Assembly: GCA_039704465.1 (NCBI GenBank)
Contig: JASFAU010000004.1
Coordinates: 1,054,001 to 1,118,000, forward strand
Direction of reading: 5' to 3'
DNA length: 64,000 nucleotides
Origin: Plasmodiophora brassicae
Lineage: Eukaryota; Endomyxa; Phytomyxea; Plasmodiophorida; Plasmodiophoridae
This document shows positions 33,867-47,700 of this stretch, piece by piece. How positions within the stretch are numbered: position 1 is the first letter of the stretch; each line of letters opens with the position of its first letter. The translations under genes were made by a program, and so were the position numbers. Below the pieces are notes generated by a model. That model searched no databases. It was not told the origin of the DNA and saw only the letters and a list, made by a program, of their open reading frames with translations.

Positions 33867-35459
33867 TCATTGCTTGCCGTTGGTTACATTGAACATAGTC
33901 CTTAAGAACGGGTTGAGGAATCGGCCTGCTGGATCAACACTTTGTCGTAGCTGGGCAAACGCGTGCCACTTCGGCAGCAGATCCGGCAGGCGCCACAGAT
34001 CAGTGCAAAAGTGTTTCCCGAGATGCGGGACGCCCCCGCAATCGACCAAAGCCGATTGCAGGCTTCTCATGAGCGGCATGCTGTCTTCGGTCCATTTCGC
34101 GTCCGCCGGCAGATACACCAGGAAGCCGATGAAGCAGGCGGGGCCGGGACTCGCCGGTGAAATCCATGTTGACGACTGTCCTGTACACCTGAATATGAAC
34201 GGGTAATGAAGAGACTCGGTGCCGTTGACTTTCAGCCAGGAAACAAGCGCTTGGAGAGACTCATCGAGCCGGTGCAAAGGGATAGCAATCTCACCTAAGA
34301 GTAACGGTCACTGCGTTGATGGAGAGCGCCACAATGGAGTAGCTCACAATTGATTTGCGGAACGGGAATTCCCTTGGTCACTATTTCGTGCAACCTGCCA
34401 GTCTGGTTTGTCGTGTTTCGAAAGCGATTGATCGTGGCAAACTGGCAGCCGACGAGGCCGGGATCGCGCGTATGCACAGCCATTTTCTCAGTCAAGATGT
34501 CAACCGTCTCGTTCAGCGTCACGTCAACGTCGCCTGATTCGAGCATTTTCTTATCTGTGATTTCATCGATGCGCCACACGTGAACCAGTGACGTTTCAGG
34601 GTACCTAGACGTATCGTTGTACAGGGTCAGCACCAACGCCGATACCTGCCGACCGTAGGCACACTGACCACCAAGCCTTGCAGAACTCCGACTCGCGATT
34701 CCATGTGAGCCAATTTCCTGCGAAGTCGTCGAAGCTTGCACTGAATTTCCGACAGAGGAATTGCCGCTCAGGTGCTGTCTCGAGCGTCACTGATCGGATC
34801 ACGCCGAGAACGCCCAGGCTTGCGGCATAAGCGCCCAACCGAGGGTCGCCCTTGTCGACACTTATCACCGACCCGTCTGCTTGTACGACTTCAAGTCCGA
34901 TTACGGCGTCGCTCAAAGACGATTGTCTGAGTCCCTGCCTGGCTGCCAGTTAACCAAACAAGCGCTGGAGAACGTCGACGGTTGGGTACCCGTGTGTCGC
35001 CGTCGAGATGGCCCCCGCGATTGTTTGCATGCCAATAACCCCAGGTGAACATGGCAGCATTCGACCCTTGGACGCCAGAATCGAAATGATCTCGTCGACG
35101 GGTGTGCCGGCTCCGAATCGCGCCGTGTGTGTCTCGGGGTCCCAGTGCTCGAGCCCGTTGAAGTTGGACATCTGAATGATGATCGTTCTATCATCATCAA
35201 CGGCGGCGATAGGCTCGAACGATAGGCCGCTGCCGACGATCCTGACAGATGTCGTCGGACGGCTGCGAAGCAGGTCGGCGATTTCCGAGGTCGTAGACGG
35301 CCTGACAATCTGCGACTTTCGGCCGAGTCGGGTGACCCCGCTCCAGTTCGTCAGGAACGGCGACGACGGGGGTGTGATACCGGACACCGTCACTGGAGGG
35401 TGCAGCTCGTGTTCGTCTTCGATGACTAGACGGACGCCAGATGGCGGCGCGGCCGGCAT
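33867..35459 (-). CDS. Aldonolactone oxidase (ALO / gulonolactone oxidase family)
   Basis: These FAD enzymes perform the last step of ascorbate or erythroascorbate synthesis. The FAD domain shows IVRPSTTSEIADLLRS, then VRIVGSGLSFEPIAAVDDD, then GLEHWDPETHTARFGAGTP and GMQTIAGAISTATHGYP. The C-terminal ALO domain ends with GVPHLGKHFCTDL, WHAFAQLRQSVDPAGRFLNP. The flavin-linking motif is VGSGLS with Leu instead of His, as in plant galactonolactone dehydrogenase, so FAD should be non-covalent. The usual HWxK is HLGK. Three or four introns are present. The ATG at 35459 is the first in frame, but a hydrophobic in-frame stretch just upstream (PVLAIISIVVGL) hints at an unrecognised leader exon. Confidence 0.9.
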
Positions 35460-35705
35460 GAGATCCAAACCTACGACGATTGATATGATCGCAAGTACAG
35501 GCTTGACTCCCGGGCAACGTGAATCTAATGGTTGACTTCTGCAAATCTTTGGGGAACGCCCCGAAACGTGTCTGAAAACGTGAGTTATCTATCCCGATGG
35601 ACTGCGATTAGATGCGAACCTGGTGAATGGACGTGGGGACTCCCACTGGGGATAGTGGTCTTCGGAACTCCGAGACGTGGCGCAGCTGTCCTTGTGACGG
35701 CGGAG

Positions 35706-36536
35706 ATGGAGGATACCATTCTGGCACAGGCGTCCGGCGTCGGTCTGCAGGCCGACCTATCGTTCTTCCAGAAAGAACATGCGTTCACGTTCGTGCCGCA
35801 CCCGTTAGCACCGACCCGGCGGCGCGGTAAGGAACCGCCGTCCCCTTGGTCGGCAGTGACTGACCGAGAAATGGTAGTTGTCGGTACCGAAGGCGCTCCA
35901 AGTCAACGTGCCCAGCATTCCCTGTCGGCATCCGCTTCAAACTTGAGTATTGTACGTTCAGCTCCACTGTGTGTCGATGAAGTGAACCTGATTTTTATCA
36001 GGCCACCGGACATGCATCCGTGTCGAATGCCACGCGCGGCCTGAATACCACTGACGACCTGCGCATGACCAGTTCAGTGCGAGGTTCCGTTGTTAGTTCC
36101 AAATACGAAACGCCATGCATCATCGGTGTCAACTCGAAGCCGACGATCAAACAGCTGTGGGTGGAAACGCAGCGACTGAAGCGGAAAATGCCTGAAGCGC
36201 CGGGCACATCGGCGTCTCTTACTTCTATCCGCCGCGATGGTCGCGCGTTTCCTGAACTGGACCATGGACTGCACCACCGGTACCCCAAACCCTCGTCGTC
36301 TACTAACCAGCCCTCCCTCCTCGCACCGAGCCACGCACGAAGGTTGTCATCAATATACTGAGAACTGCGTGCAGCGATGGTGGAGCCCAATGGATTCTGG
36401 AATCAAGTCCTCGTCGATGGAATGCAGGATCGTAAGGCGCCGAAGCGCCGCTACCCATCGCAGCCTGCTGCCGACCAGTACCGCACCGTCCAAAATTCGA
36501 AAGGCAGCCGTATTTTGGCGCGCGGGCTAGCCAGGA
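35706..36536 (+). CDS. Unrecognised gene upstream of SAS-6
   Basis: From the ATG at 35706 the frame reads MEDTILAQASGVGLQADLSF to SASASNLSI. A GTACGT donor at 35952 with acceptor TATCAG (50-nt intron) joins it to ATGHASVSNATRGLNTTDDL and KQLWVETQRLKRKMPEAPG. A third part near 36380-36536 reads VEPNGFWNQVLVDGMQDRK and then a basic stretch, but the exact join is unclear. The protein is Ser/Thr-rich with no recognised domain. It ends 28 bp before the SAS-6 start. Confidence 0.45.
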
Positions 36537-36563
36537 CGGGGTGGCGCTGACGAAACCTTCCGT

Positions 36564-38641
36564 ATGTCGTTGCAGCGGCATGGCCCGTTGAACGGCGCCG
36601 GCGACCCGTTGTCATCGTTGTACAGCTCGGCGATGCCGAAGCAGTCTTCCGTATCGGCAGAGTCTGACTGCGATGGGTCGTGCGTCAAGTACAATCGCGA
36701 GCTTCCCGTGACGATCGCCAGTCTGGATCGAGACCGGGACGACCGGTCAGCGATGCTGACGGTACGGATAACGTTGTCATCCGACACAGCCCGCAAGACG
36801 TCAGTACTGCGCGTTGAATTGGTCGATGCTTGTGATCCGCTCTTTTTGTACATTCTCCACGTGAGCGAAGCCGATTTCCACATTCTGAAACAGCAGCAAA
36901 ACCTTCTCGTCGACTTTTCGTCGTTCCCTGCCCACCTCATACGATTGCTTGATTGCTGCGTCGAATCCGCTTCTCATTCCGATCCCAAGTACGTTCTAAG
37001 CATGAGTGCGTTTATATCGTTCTAACGTTAGGTTTAGGCATATTGCTCGGCTCGACATTCGACCAACTCAATCGCGAGCTACCTTTACGTTGCTGGAGAC
37101 TAACCGGTTCCGGTTAGATATTGGTTTTGATTATAGTACGCCTTCAAGCGCTAATACTGCATAATAGCTACCTGCATCATTTGGAGTTAGAATTTCTTGC
37201 AGCTTCTGACGCGCAGTTAAAGGAGAGCCTGTCATCTAACATCAAGCAACTCAAAGTAACCAACTTTGCTTTTGAAAAGTGTCCTTAATTATTAAGAGGC
37301 GTCGATAGGCAACATCATCAACATTGCATGGCGAGCTCGACCAGGTCACCGCAACCTTACATGATCGGGAGAGCAAACTGGAAGAATTGAACAGAAACTA
37401 CAAAGCCCTGATGTCTTCAACAGAAGCCGAAAAGCTCGCTGTTCAAAGTCGGTTCAACGAAAGGCTTGCGCAAGTAAATGCAGAACATGCTGCCTACGTT
37501 CGACAACTTGAGGCGAAGTTCGAGGATGAGCGCCGCGCGTTGATTGCCGACCACAAGTCAGAAATGGCTCAGCTTACCAACAGGGTGGAGACCCTTCAGA
37601 ACCAGGCTCGAGACCAGGCGGAATCTATATTCAATTTGAATCACTCGTTGAAGAGTCTTCAGCAGCGTTTCGACAACCAGGCGAAGGACTTGGAAACTGC
37701 CAATTTCGACGTGAAACAACTACGAGCTACCAAAGAAGCGTTAGACCATCAGGTGGTTACGCAAGAGAAGGAGATCAATAAGGTCAGGTAGCCGCTGTGG
37801 AGCACTGGCTTTCGGGTTCTTATTGCTTCTACAGTTGTCGTCACGAGTGGCGTTTCTGGAACAGCAGATCGTCGATAAGGATGACGTTCTGCAGAAGACG
37901 AATTCCTTATTGGAAGCTGCTAAGGAACAGAAGTCCCACATTGAATCATCGTACGAAATGTACAAAGAAAACCTATCAAAGAGTGAGCGTCGTCTTGCCG
38001 AGTGCGCAAACGAAATCAAGAAAGGCAACCAAATCATCCAATCCCTGCGGAATGACTTGAAAAACGTCAAAGCAAAGCTCAAACTTAAAGGTTCATATTC
38101 TACATCGCTAACATGGTTTTACAGCGCTAACTGTGAAATACCAGGCTCTGTCATTGTCCAGCAAGAGTCTGTACTGCTCTCTAAAGATCAGGAACTTCAA
38201 AGTGTTCAACATGCGCTGGCTGACCTGAAAGCCGAAGCTAAAGCGAAGGAGATCGAGGCACAGGCGACGGAAGTTGAGCTACGTCGGGCCAATAGCGACT
38301 TAGAAAAGAGCAAGGAAGTGATTGAGACCAATACGAAGTTGATTGCTGCACTGAACCAACAAATTACCGAACTTCAGCTGAAGGTCAGCCGTCAGGCTCC
38401 ACTTGGGGTGAGCACGTCGTCGCCTTACACATTCCGCCCTTCTTCGACATCCGGGTCAGCCCCTTCCCTGCCCTACAAGTCTGTTGACCCACTCAATACC
38501 TACCCCGGGTCTGCAAAGCCCTTCTCTTCCGCTCTAAGCTATTCTGCGACGCTGCCGTTGGTATCGAAACCCAGCCAACCACCTGTTCCGATGCCATCCA
38601 GCTCCTTCTTCTCATCTCCCCAAACTTCTGGTCCTCGATAA
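36564..38641 (+). CDS. SAS6: SAS-6, centriole cartwheel protein
   Basis: SAS-6 sets the nine-fold symmetry of centrioles and basal bodies. The N-terminal head has RELPVTIASLDRDRDDRS, then DPLFLYILHVSEADFHILK and QNLLVDFSSFPAHLIRLLD, then LLETNRFRYLHHLELEFL and SDAQLKESLSSNIKQLK across short introns. A long coiled coil follows, with the family signature QEKEINK (spliced), then VDKDDVLQKTNSLLEAAKEQ and AECANEIKKGNQIIQSLRND. The C-terminal tail is Ser/Pro-rich and ends SPQTSGPR. The ATG at 36564 fits the family start. Its presence shows that the organism builds centrioles and probably has flagellate stages. Confidence 0.95.
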
Positions 38642-38783
38642 AATTGTTCGCATAATGCGTTCTCGTTGACCTATAGGCTATATTGTCTAGTGCCAGGAGG
38701 CAGGAGCCGGTGGCGAGTGAGGTGCTGCACACTGCGAGAACGCATTGCATTTTTTGGGGGGTTCGTCGTGCTTTGCAGCTGGC

Positions 38784-41700
38784 ATGACGGACCTCAAAGC
38801 GACCGACCTGTCTCCTCTGATCGACCACATATCTCGAGTCGTATCCGCGTTCGCGCCGTCTGTCCCTGCCTCTGATGTCGCTGCGTCTCTTTCGAAATCA
38901 AGTTCGGTCCTGCTGCCGTTCGCTGACGACCTCGACAGCAGCGTGCTATTCGTGTCGTTAAAGGCTGATGGCAACGATGGCGACGAGCGGAAACGTGAAA
39001 TCCTTGTAGAATGTTATGTAGGTAACTGCCCGCCATCGTCGAGAGATGATCTCGCGCGCGTCGCCTTCTCGCGTACCGTCCGTTCGCTTGACTTGGACGC
39101 ACCTATCGCACAGCAAATCGTTGCGTGTCAATTCACCGAAGTTCTCATTGACGACATGTTATCCCAAGTTTCAATCATGCGGGTCGGCACAGTTTTCTCG
39201 ATTTCTCGATTGATGGTCTGAACTGAGTGCACGACAGGCGAGCATAATGCCGGGATCGATCGATAATAGTTCCGCTGAAGGCACTACAAAGAGTTCTCAA
39301 CTGAAAGGAGCGGTTACCAAGCTTATGGAATTAGAAGCTGAATTGCAGCGGACATTAGGACGTTCTTCGCTGTACAGTGTACCGGTCGTCACTTTGAGTG
39401 TTGTCCCCCAAATCGGGTCCTTTGTGCGAGAGAGCATTTGCCGAGGCGTCACACCTGCCGTTGCCGATATGGGGCCCATTGCATCCGATGACGTTGTAAG
39501 TTCCGCATACACGTTAATCGTTTCGTCTCGCACACTTACATTTATGACTAGTTCTTGAATAATGTCCAGCGGCGGATGCGCGACTGGAAGGCCTCCATCA
39601 AGGCTCTACAGGCAGTGGACAGGGATCCTGCTGCTGGCTCCGCAATGGACGAGATCCACTTCTGGGACGCTGTCGACAAGGAGCTTACGAACGTCACTGA
39701 TCAACTGCGTAGTCCTGCCGTTATCTTGACATTCGACCTTCTCCGGCAGCAGCGTCGCTATCATGCTATCACTGGTTTCGAAAACGATTCAGGTCTCGCT
39801 GAACTTCGCATCAAAGTCAATGGTTATTGCAAGATTCTTCGTGACTGGCCGGTTGAGGCAGTCGTTTCGGCAAGAACCACGACTGACCTGATCTCTGCTA
39901 TCCGGTCGTCACTTGTATATCTTCGTCAACAGTTGCGACGTACGAGCGATTACCCCCTTCCTCGCGCCGTGTATGCTTGTCATGCCCTTGGAAAAGATGT
40001 TGCCAGAGCTCTTAGCCAGTTAATCGATGGGCGTTCCCTAATGAGTCTTGACTATTCGTCGTTTCACCGTGTAACACAAAGCTGTGCCGAGGTGATCTCA
40101 GTGTGGACCACGGAAGTGTCCGAGTTCCGCAACGACATTCGCGAGCTTCGTCACCAGCGGACCACTAGCCATGCTAAGCAGCAACTGTTAACTTCAGATG
40201 AAAGTCGGGAGACACTGAAGGCATTGACGTGGACGATCAAGAACGACGACAAGGAATTAACAGATATCGGGTCAAGGATATCGGAATTGCAAAGACTTCG
40301 TAGGCAGTTCCGCCACCTTCGTTCTGTACTTCGAACAGCTTTTGCAGAACAGCAACAAGCGGAGGTCCTCCGTGATCTTGATTCTGCGTTCTTGCTGCTT
40401 CAAGTTCCTGACGCACTGGACCTTTCCCCGTCTGCGACATGGCGTTCATCTGTGGTGTCGTTTGAGCATCGAATCGACCACATAGAGGGGGAATTGGAGA
40501 ACAGGATCAGAGACATACTCTTCGCGAATCAGGACAACCCTCGCTGCTTGTTCAACGTAAGGTCTAATCATGTAAACTTTCTGATTGCTTATTCCATGTA
40601 ATAGATGTGTGCTCGGTTCCGTGGTCTGCTAGAACGCCCTCGTGTCCAATTAGCTATAAGAGACTTCCAGGAAAGGCTGCTTCGTACTGTAAAAGGGCAC
40701 ATCACGCAACTTCAAGATAAGTTCGAGCTGGGCTATCAAGGTAGCCAGTCGTCTGCTCTTAATTCCCTACGCGGTAGAGCTGCTGTCTCTGGGGCCATCC
40801 TTTGGGCGTAATCTTTCAATGTGCATTGGACAACCGCAAAGTAGTAACATTTGTGTATAGGCAATGTCTTGAGCGGCAGCTCGATTTTTGGGTTGCTCGG
40901 GTCTCTGACGTTCTTGGGCCGAATTGGATGCACCACATTGAAGGATTGACCCTCCATCAGGACACAACCAATTTCCATTCGGTACGTGCTCTTTCATTTC
41001 AACGTGTATACGCTCAAAGTGCATAATTGTACAGAATTTGTCTCGGTTTCGAGATGACACCTTCAATGGCTGGCTAGCCAGCTCGTCGCTGCAGAAATTC
41101 TCTGCTGACAGTCCTATTGTCACGCTGTCTGGTATGCGTCTGATGCCTAATTTCCCTTCAGAAATGTCCGGTCTTATTCAAGAGGTACATCATGTGCAAC
41201 TCCAGTCGACAGAAACATTTATCGTGTGACTGCGCAGGTGTGTTCAATGTTGGCACTTGGCTTGCACATCCCGTTCGATATGCGAGTAATGGTCTCGGAT
41301 GCTCGAGGGAAACAGCCTTTGGCAGAGCGCCTTTCTTGCGCTTTCAATACTTTATGGGCAATCTCAAAGTATGAGGACAGCGATTTCACTGGACAACTCT
41401 TGCTAGCAAGTGATCTCTCTCGAATGCATGACTGTCTTCTTGACTGTTCAAATCTCGTATGGAGTGCACGAGAGAACCGTCTCAAACAATGCGTTGATTC
41501 TTTTGTCATCGCTGTTGAAACTCTCCGTGAGAAATTTGAAAGTCTTCGTACACTGTCCGGTACTATCAACTGTCTTCTCAGTGACCTGGCCACTGCCAGT
41601 GGCGCAGCGGCTGTTGAAATTGTGAATCGTATGAGAAACGAAATCTCTGCAATCTTATTGCCGGATGCATTCGTCAATATTGATCACTGGATCGCCCAGC

Positions 41701-44700
41701 TCGATGAGAAACTCTTGGAGATCCTACGGCTACGTGTGAACCGTCTCCTTCAGCAATGGTTGGCCCGTCAGCAGGACCTAACGATACCTCCGACTGTGAA
41801 GATATCAATCGCCATAGATGATGTCTGTGGACCTGTAATCAGGCCATCCGCGAACTGGATCGTCGAGGCCCTTTGGCAGAATTTGCATCATGAAATTCTG
41901 ACCATATCTGGTATCCGGCGCCTGTCTATGGTCGAGCCATTTGGGAGCTCCATCTTTGAATGCAATTCAGAAGCACCAGAACGGCTCAGGGAATGCGTCG
42001 CGGAAATCTGGTCGTTTTCGACATTGTCGTTCACATTCGCTCGGCAATGGCTAAGTGTCAAGAAGCTCTGGGATTTGGACATGGTTTCGTTTTGCTCAAC
42101 TATTGGATCCTTGTCTGATTGCTATCAGTTGATCCAGGATCTTGAACGTCAAAAGGCATCTATGTTCAGCAGCGAACCTGGAAAGGGTACTGTTCGGCGG
42201 TTTGGTCCAGTTTCAGTTGACTGTACGATCATGTCGACAAAGGCAACGGAGCGATTTGCTGCATTGGGCAAGCTCTTGCGACAACGTCTTGCCGTACTCC
42301 TTGAATTACATATTGCGAAGGACTTGGCCCAGCTTTCATCCACCCGATACGAGGTGGAAGCTTCCAATATCGAATCTCGGGAGAATCGCGACATTTCGTC
42401 TGCAATATGTGCAATTACGAAAGCGGAGGCCTCTCTTCCCAGGTGGCAGTCTAGTGTTGAAGTGTCTGTGCAATGCATCATCTTCCTTGGGTCATCGTTC
42501 CTGGAGACATCCACTCCAGTCGAGCAACTCCGATCAGAACTTGACGCTCTTCGCCAAATCGTTGAGAAGCGCGTGTCCCAGATAAAGCGGCTCTCACATT
42601 CCCTAGCCGCTCGCGCTATCGCTGAAAGTCATATTCTTTTTGGTATTCTTGAGCACTCGCAATATTATTGCAATTAACCTAACTTGAACAACAGGCGCTG
42701 TCGACTCACTTTCCAAAGAGTGGGAGGCTCAACGGCCCATCGATGGTGATCGTAATGCTTCGGAATCGCTGGGTGTTCTCCAGATGTTTGATTCGCGAGT
42801 CACCTCCCTTAAATCTCAGCTGATTGATCTGCATTCCTGCATGTCGTCGCTATTGGTGTACAATGCACCTTCAGACATGGTAATGGCTCGCCCTATATCC
42901 TCGATTTTGATACTGAATCGTCGCAGGATCACGAACTCGGTGATCGATATACGACGTGCCAGGACTCGCTCAAAGTAATCTGTGATGAAATCACGGGCCT
43001 GCGCGACATGTGGGAATCTCTTTCTCCAGTCTGGCTCGAGATAAATGGCCTCGAAAATAGCAAACTTAATGATGCAGGTTCGTTTGCGACCTTTATGGTT
43101 TACGCTGAATGCGTACAGATCATTGAAATTTGTTGTAGAATTCCCCATTCGACGCACTCTCGAATCTATACAAGCGACCCTCCGATCTATGCCGAACGTT
43201 ATCAGGCGTTACGATGCTCATTCGTTCCTTCTAAAGCGCGTCGAGCAATGCCTAGAAGTTAATCCCGTTGTTCTGGAGCTTCAGTCTCCTGAACTGCGTT
43301 CATCCCACCATCGTCAACTTGCGAATTTGCTCTTTGGGGACAGTACCGGAGTTACTCTATGGGATCAGCTGAGGCTTGCAGACATCTGGTCTTGTGCCTC
43401 TTCACTCCGAAAGCACCGCGACACCATTCATTCCATTGTTGAACAAGCCCAAGGGGAGCAGTCTTTGGTAACATATTGCGACCAGAATCGCTTGTCATAC
43501 TGATTCGATGTGTTGTGGTCCAGGCACGATGCCTTAATGAAATGAGAACAGACCTGCAATTGCTCCAGGTTGAAGTCGCTGACGACATGATATGCAATGT
43601 CCATGAGATAATGCAAGTCATCAATGAGCATTCCGCCAAACTAGCATCCATGAGACATTCACGATATTTCCCTTTCGTCGAGCAGGCTGTTTCAGAGCTG
43701 CAAAGTACTCTAAACCAGATCGACAACCTTTTCGAGGTATGGATTTGTTCTGGACAGGTATGGCAACTGATCAACCGTTTCGATGGTGCAGATTTGGGCC
43801 AGCGTGCAAAAACGATGGAAAAATTTGTCCACCAGTCTTCGAAGCGTTCAAATTGGCAAGCAACTTGCTGGTGGCCATGCCCGTAACTTTGCTGCCTTGG
43901 ACACAGAGTACCGCAGGCTTGTCCATCAACTCTCAGAAAATACTCATGTTACGTCCATGGTTCTGTTTCCGATTGGTTTATGAATATCATAGACACTTAT
44001 TGTTCCTTCTGAAGGTTGTGAATGGACATCAAACAGCTGTACGATTTGAGTCTATGCAAGCGTCCATGGACACGATTCAGTCCGCTCTATCCGAGTTCCT
44101 AGACGACCAGCGCTCTGCCTTTCCTCGGCTCTATTTTGTCGGAGACACAGATTTGCTGGAAATGCTTGCAAATGCAAACAGGCCTGAGAGCGCTATTCCT
44201 CACCTTAGCAAAATGTTCGCTGGAATATCCTCTCTCTTGTGGAGCGTAAGTTCCATGAACTGCTTTTACGGCTCTTTCTTACCCATTATAGTTGGAGCCG
44301 AACACGCAGACCCGCTTGTCAGTTACGGCAATGGTGTCCGGCTCAGGTGAAAATGTAGAGTTCAAGGCACCTGTCACTATCGGCCCTTCAACGACGTTGC
44401 AGTCCTGGCTGTCACGAGTTGAGCAGGAAATGCGCCACACACTGTCATCTTTACTGGTAAGTCTTTGAACTGAAAGCTCAGTCTTCAGCTCTGACATGTA
44501 TCAAGGCCTGTGCTATTTCAACATTTACTGGTCCAGACATATCCATGGGACTAATGGACTGGGTTGCGAGGTATCCTTGCCAGATATTGTTGCTCGCGAT
44601 CCAAGTAGGTGTTCGTTTCACACCTGCTGCCTCCGTTTTACAGAACTGCATCCTTTGCTGTAGGTAATATGGACGAATCGTTTGGAACGGGTGATATCTT

Positions 44701-47700
44701 CTTCCTCTGAGGAAATTTCTGGCGTTTGCTCTGAATTCGATTGTTTAATCGCTTCACTGAGCGCATCGATCGGTGGCTGTCGGAGCACTCAAAAGATTCG
44801 CAAAATTGAGCACCTCCTCCAAACATGCGTACGCTTACGAGATATTCTAGAGTCCCTATCAGGCCTTAATGGTATGCTTTGTTTCATATCGTTACGTTTG
44901 AGGCAGACAATGTAATTTCGCCCCTCGTTTAGGCTCAGAATTGTCATGGAGGCACCTAGCGTCAATGCGGATGTACCTCGACGACAAAGGACAGCTTGAA
45001 GTGCGCATGGCGCACTGCTGTTTCTCGCATGGCTTCGAGTACATTGGGCCTACAGATGGTTACGTTCGATCCGAAGTATCGGACAAGATATTCGTTTCTT
45101 TCCTGCAGTCAATCAGGTGTGGCTTCGGATCATCCCCGTTCGGACCGGCCGGTACTGGAAAGACAGAAACGGTTGGTCGTAACGTTATACTCCTATGTCG
45201 GTACTTAACTCATTGAGGGACCACAGGTGAAAGCTGTCGGGAGCTTGCTGGGACGGCATGTTATAGTCTTCAACTGTGACGAATCTTTTGATGTCCAGTC
45301 GATGTGTCGGATATTGACTGGCCTCTCACTGAGCGGTGCTTGGGGTTGCTTCGATGAGTTCAATCGGTAAGTTAAATGCCACGTTTCGCATAATGCCCAC
45401 ACAACCTGTTGAAGTTTTCTCTAGACTGGATCCTCGTGCTATGTCATCTGTAGCGGATCACATTGAATCTATTCAGCATGCCCTGCGTAACAATCAGCAG
45501 GAAGTTTCACTCAGCAAGAAGATCATTCTCAGTCGCAACGTTGCAATCTTCATAACAATGAACCCGACCTATGAAGGAAGAAGGCGCTTGCCAGAAAACC
45601 TTAAATCCCTGTTCCGCGATGTCTCCCTTAGTTCTCCTGACGTTGCGACCATTGCCAAGGTCTGCTGAATTGCAGTGACTCTCCTCAAGTCCATTGTCTG
45701 AATGCGTTTCGCTACAGGTTACGCTCTTTTCGCAAGGCTTCCAGAATTCCTCCGCTGTGGTTCCCAGTCTCTGTGAATTGTTTTCCCTGTGCTCTTTGCA
45801 GCTATCGAAACAGGTGTGGCTACTGGTTCAGCACTCTGGCTCCCGTTGACATATCCTAGGTCCACTATGATTTCGGGCTTCGAGCCCTAAAAGCTGTCCT
45901 TCGATCTGCAGGCGCGCTCCTGCGCTCTATCTGTAGCGATGTTTTAGGCGCCCGCTTTGAAGATGAGGTTCGGACGCTTCTTCACAGTATTACCAGAACT
46001 GTGCTACCCAAGTTGACGCGTGACGATGCGCCCTGCTTCAATCGGCTTCTCCGCTCTGTCCTTCCAGATACCTCGAAATTACCTGGTATCTCGAACCATT
46101 GCTGGTCTGACGCTATCTCTAATACCTTTCTGTTCAAAAGCGCTCTCTATCTCTGAGCCGCTTAGCGGTCATATGTCTACTGCACTTACGAAACTGCATT
46201 TAGATTGCGAAGCGAATTGGGTTGGCAAGTTCAAACAACTGTAATAAGTCGTATCACTGACAGGAAGCATCGTTGTTTGACTCGCTGATTCAACTTAGTT
46301 CGTACCTTTATGACCTGTACAGTGGAATCGTTATTCTTGGTCCTCCAGGTTCTGGAAAATCAACTTTACTCCGGTCATTGCGAGAAGCGTTGTCCTGCAG
46401 TCAGACATCCGTTGTGCTTCATGTTATATCGCCGAAATCTCAGCAGAAGGCGGCCCTTTTCGGGAGCATGAATCCAATTACTTTGACTTGGAGCGACGGT
46501 GGGAAAATGGATATCGGTGAATCCTTGCAACTTTTGTTCATCATCCTTTCTAGGTCTGTTCACTGCGGCGCTTCGAGAAATCAGCACCGAAAAGGATACT
46601 GGCTTACAGCACTGGATAGTTTTTGATGGTGATATAGATCCAGTATGGGCTGAAAACATGAACACATTGCTGGACGACTCCAAGCTTCTATCACTTCCTT
46701 CCGGTCAGTTTGATGTTGATGTCTGATACCTCGGCGTTGACATATGGGTTTTCTGTTTATAGGAGAACGCCTCAAACTTCCTGATAACGTGCACATATTC
46801 TTTGAAGTTGACAATTTACTTCATGCAACCCCAGCTACGATCACCCGCTGTGGTATGTTGCATGTTGATGGAGGGACCATTAGCCATGCAATGCGAATTT
46901 CGCGATTGATATCGCAACTTCGAGAGGTTTGTCACGACTGTTCAGAACATTCAACGGATTTCTGACTTTCATCAGGTACCAAATCTCCCAATTGAGCTTG
47001 TCGACGTTATTGAACGTCATCTTGGGTTGGCTGCCCTGTCGATGGCGTGGCTGGAGACTAATCCTCACGCCGACGTTATGGGGTCCTGCTGTGTCCGCGC
47101 AATGACGTCTCTGGAGCGTCTGCTTCTCTCGTTCTTGACAAATGTTCACGTTGCGTCACCTCTGCGTTGGTCCTGTGTTAACTGCGAAGCTTATTGAGCC
47201 ATCTAGGTGGGACCACACGCAAACGCGGATAACGTTGAGCGAATGGGCCGTCGAGCCCTAATTCACTGTCTCATATGGGCTTTCTCAAGCGGCATGCCAC
47301 AAGAACAGCGTCATCGATTCATTGACTTTATTGCCGGACACCCAGAGTCAACGCCACTTGTCAGTTGCCACTAACTCGTTGCTGCAGCCTTCAGTTCATC
47401 TAATCGTTTTGTGTTCAGGCTAAGGAATGGCCTCAAAGTAACGGGACGACTGACCCTCGGAGAACGCCATACGTGGATATCTCTCCTATTGACGGCGACT
47501 GGATACCTGCTGAAGATTGTCTGCCCGATCCTGATCTAGCGTGCGAAGATATATTACAAGGAGATGGAGTCGTTATAGAAACTGTCGAAACATATCAACA
47601 TTCAACGCTGTGCCGCTCGTGGATCAAGGCCAAAACATCTTTTATTTTGGTTTGCACCAGTTGCAGGTTCCATTGCACGATCATTGCTTACGTCAACATC

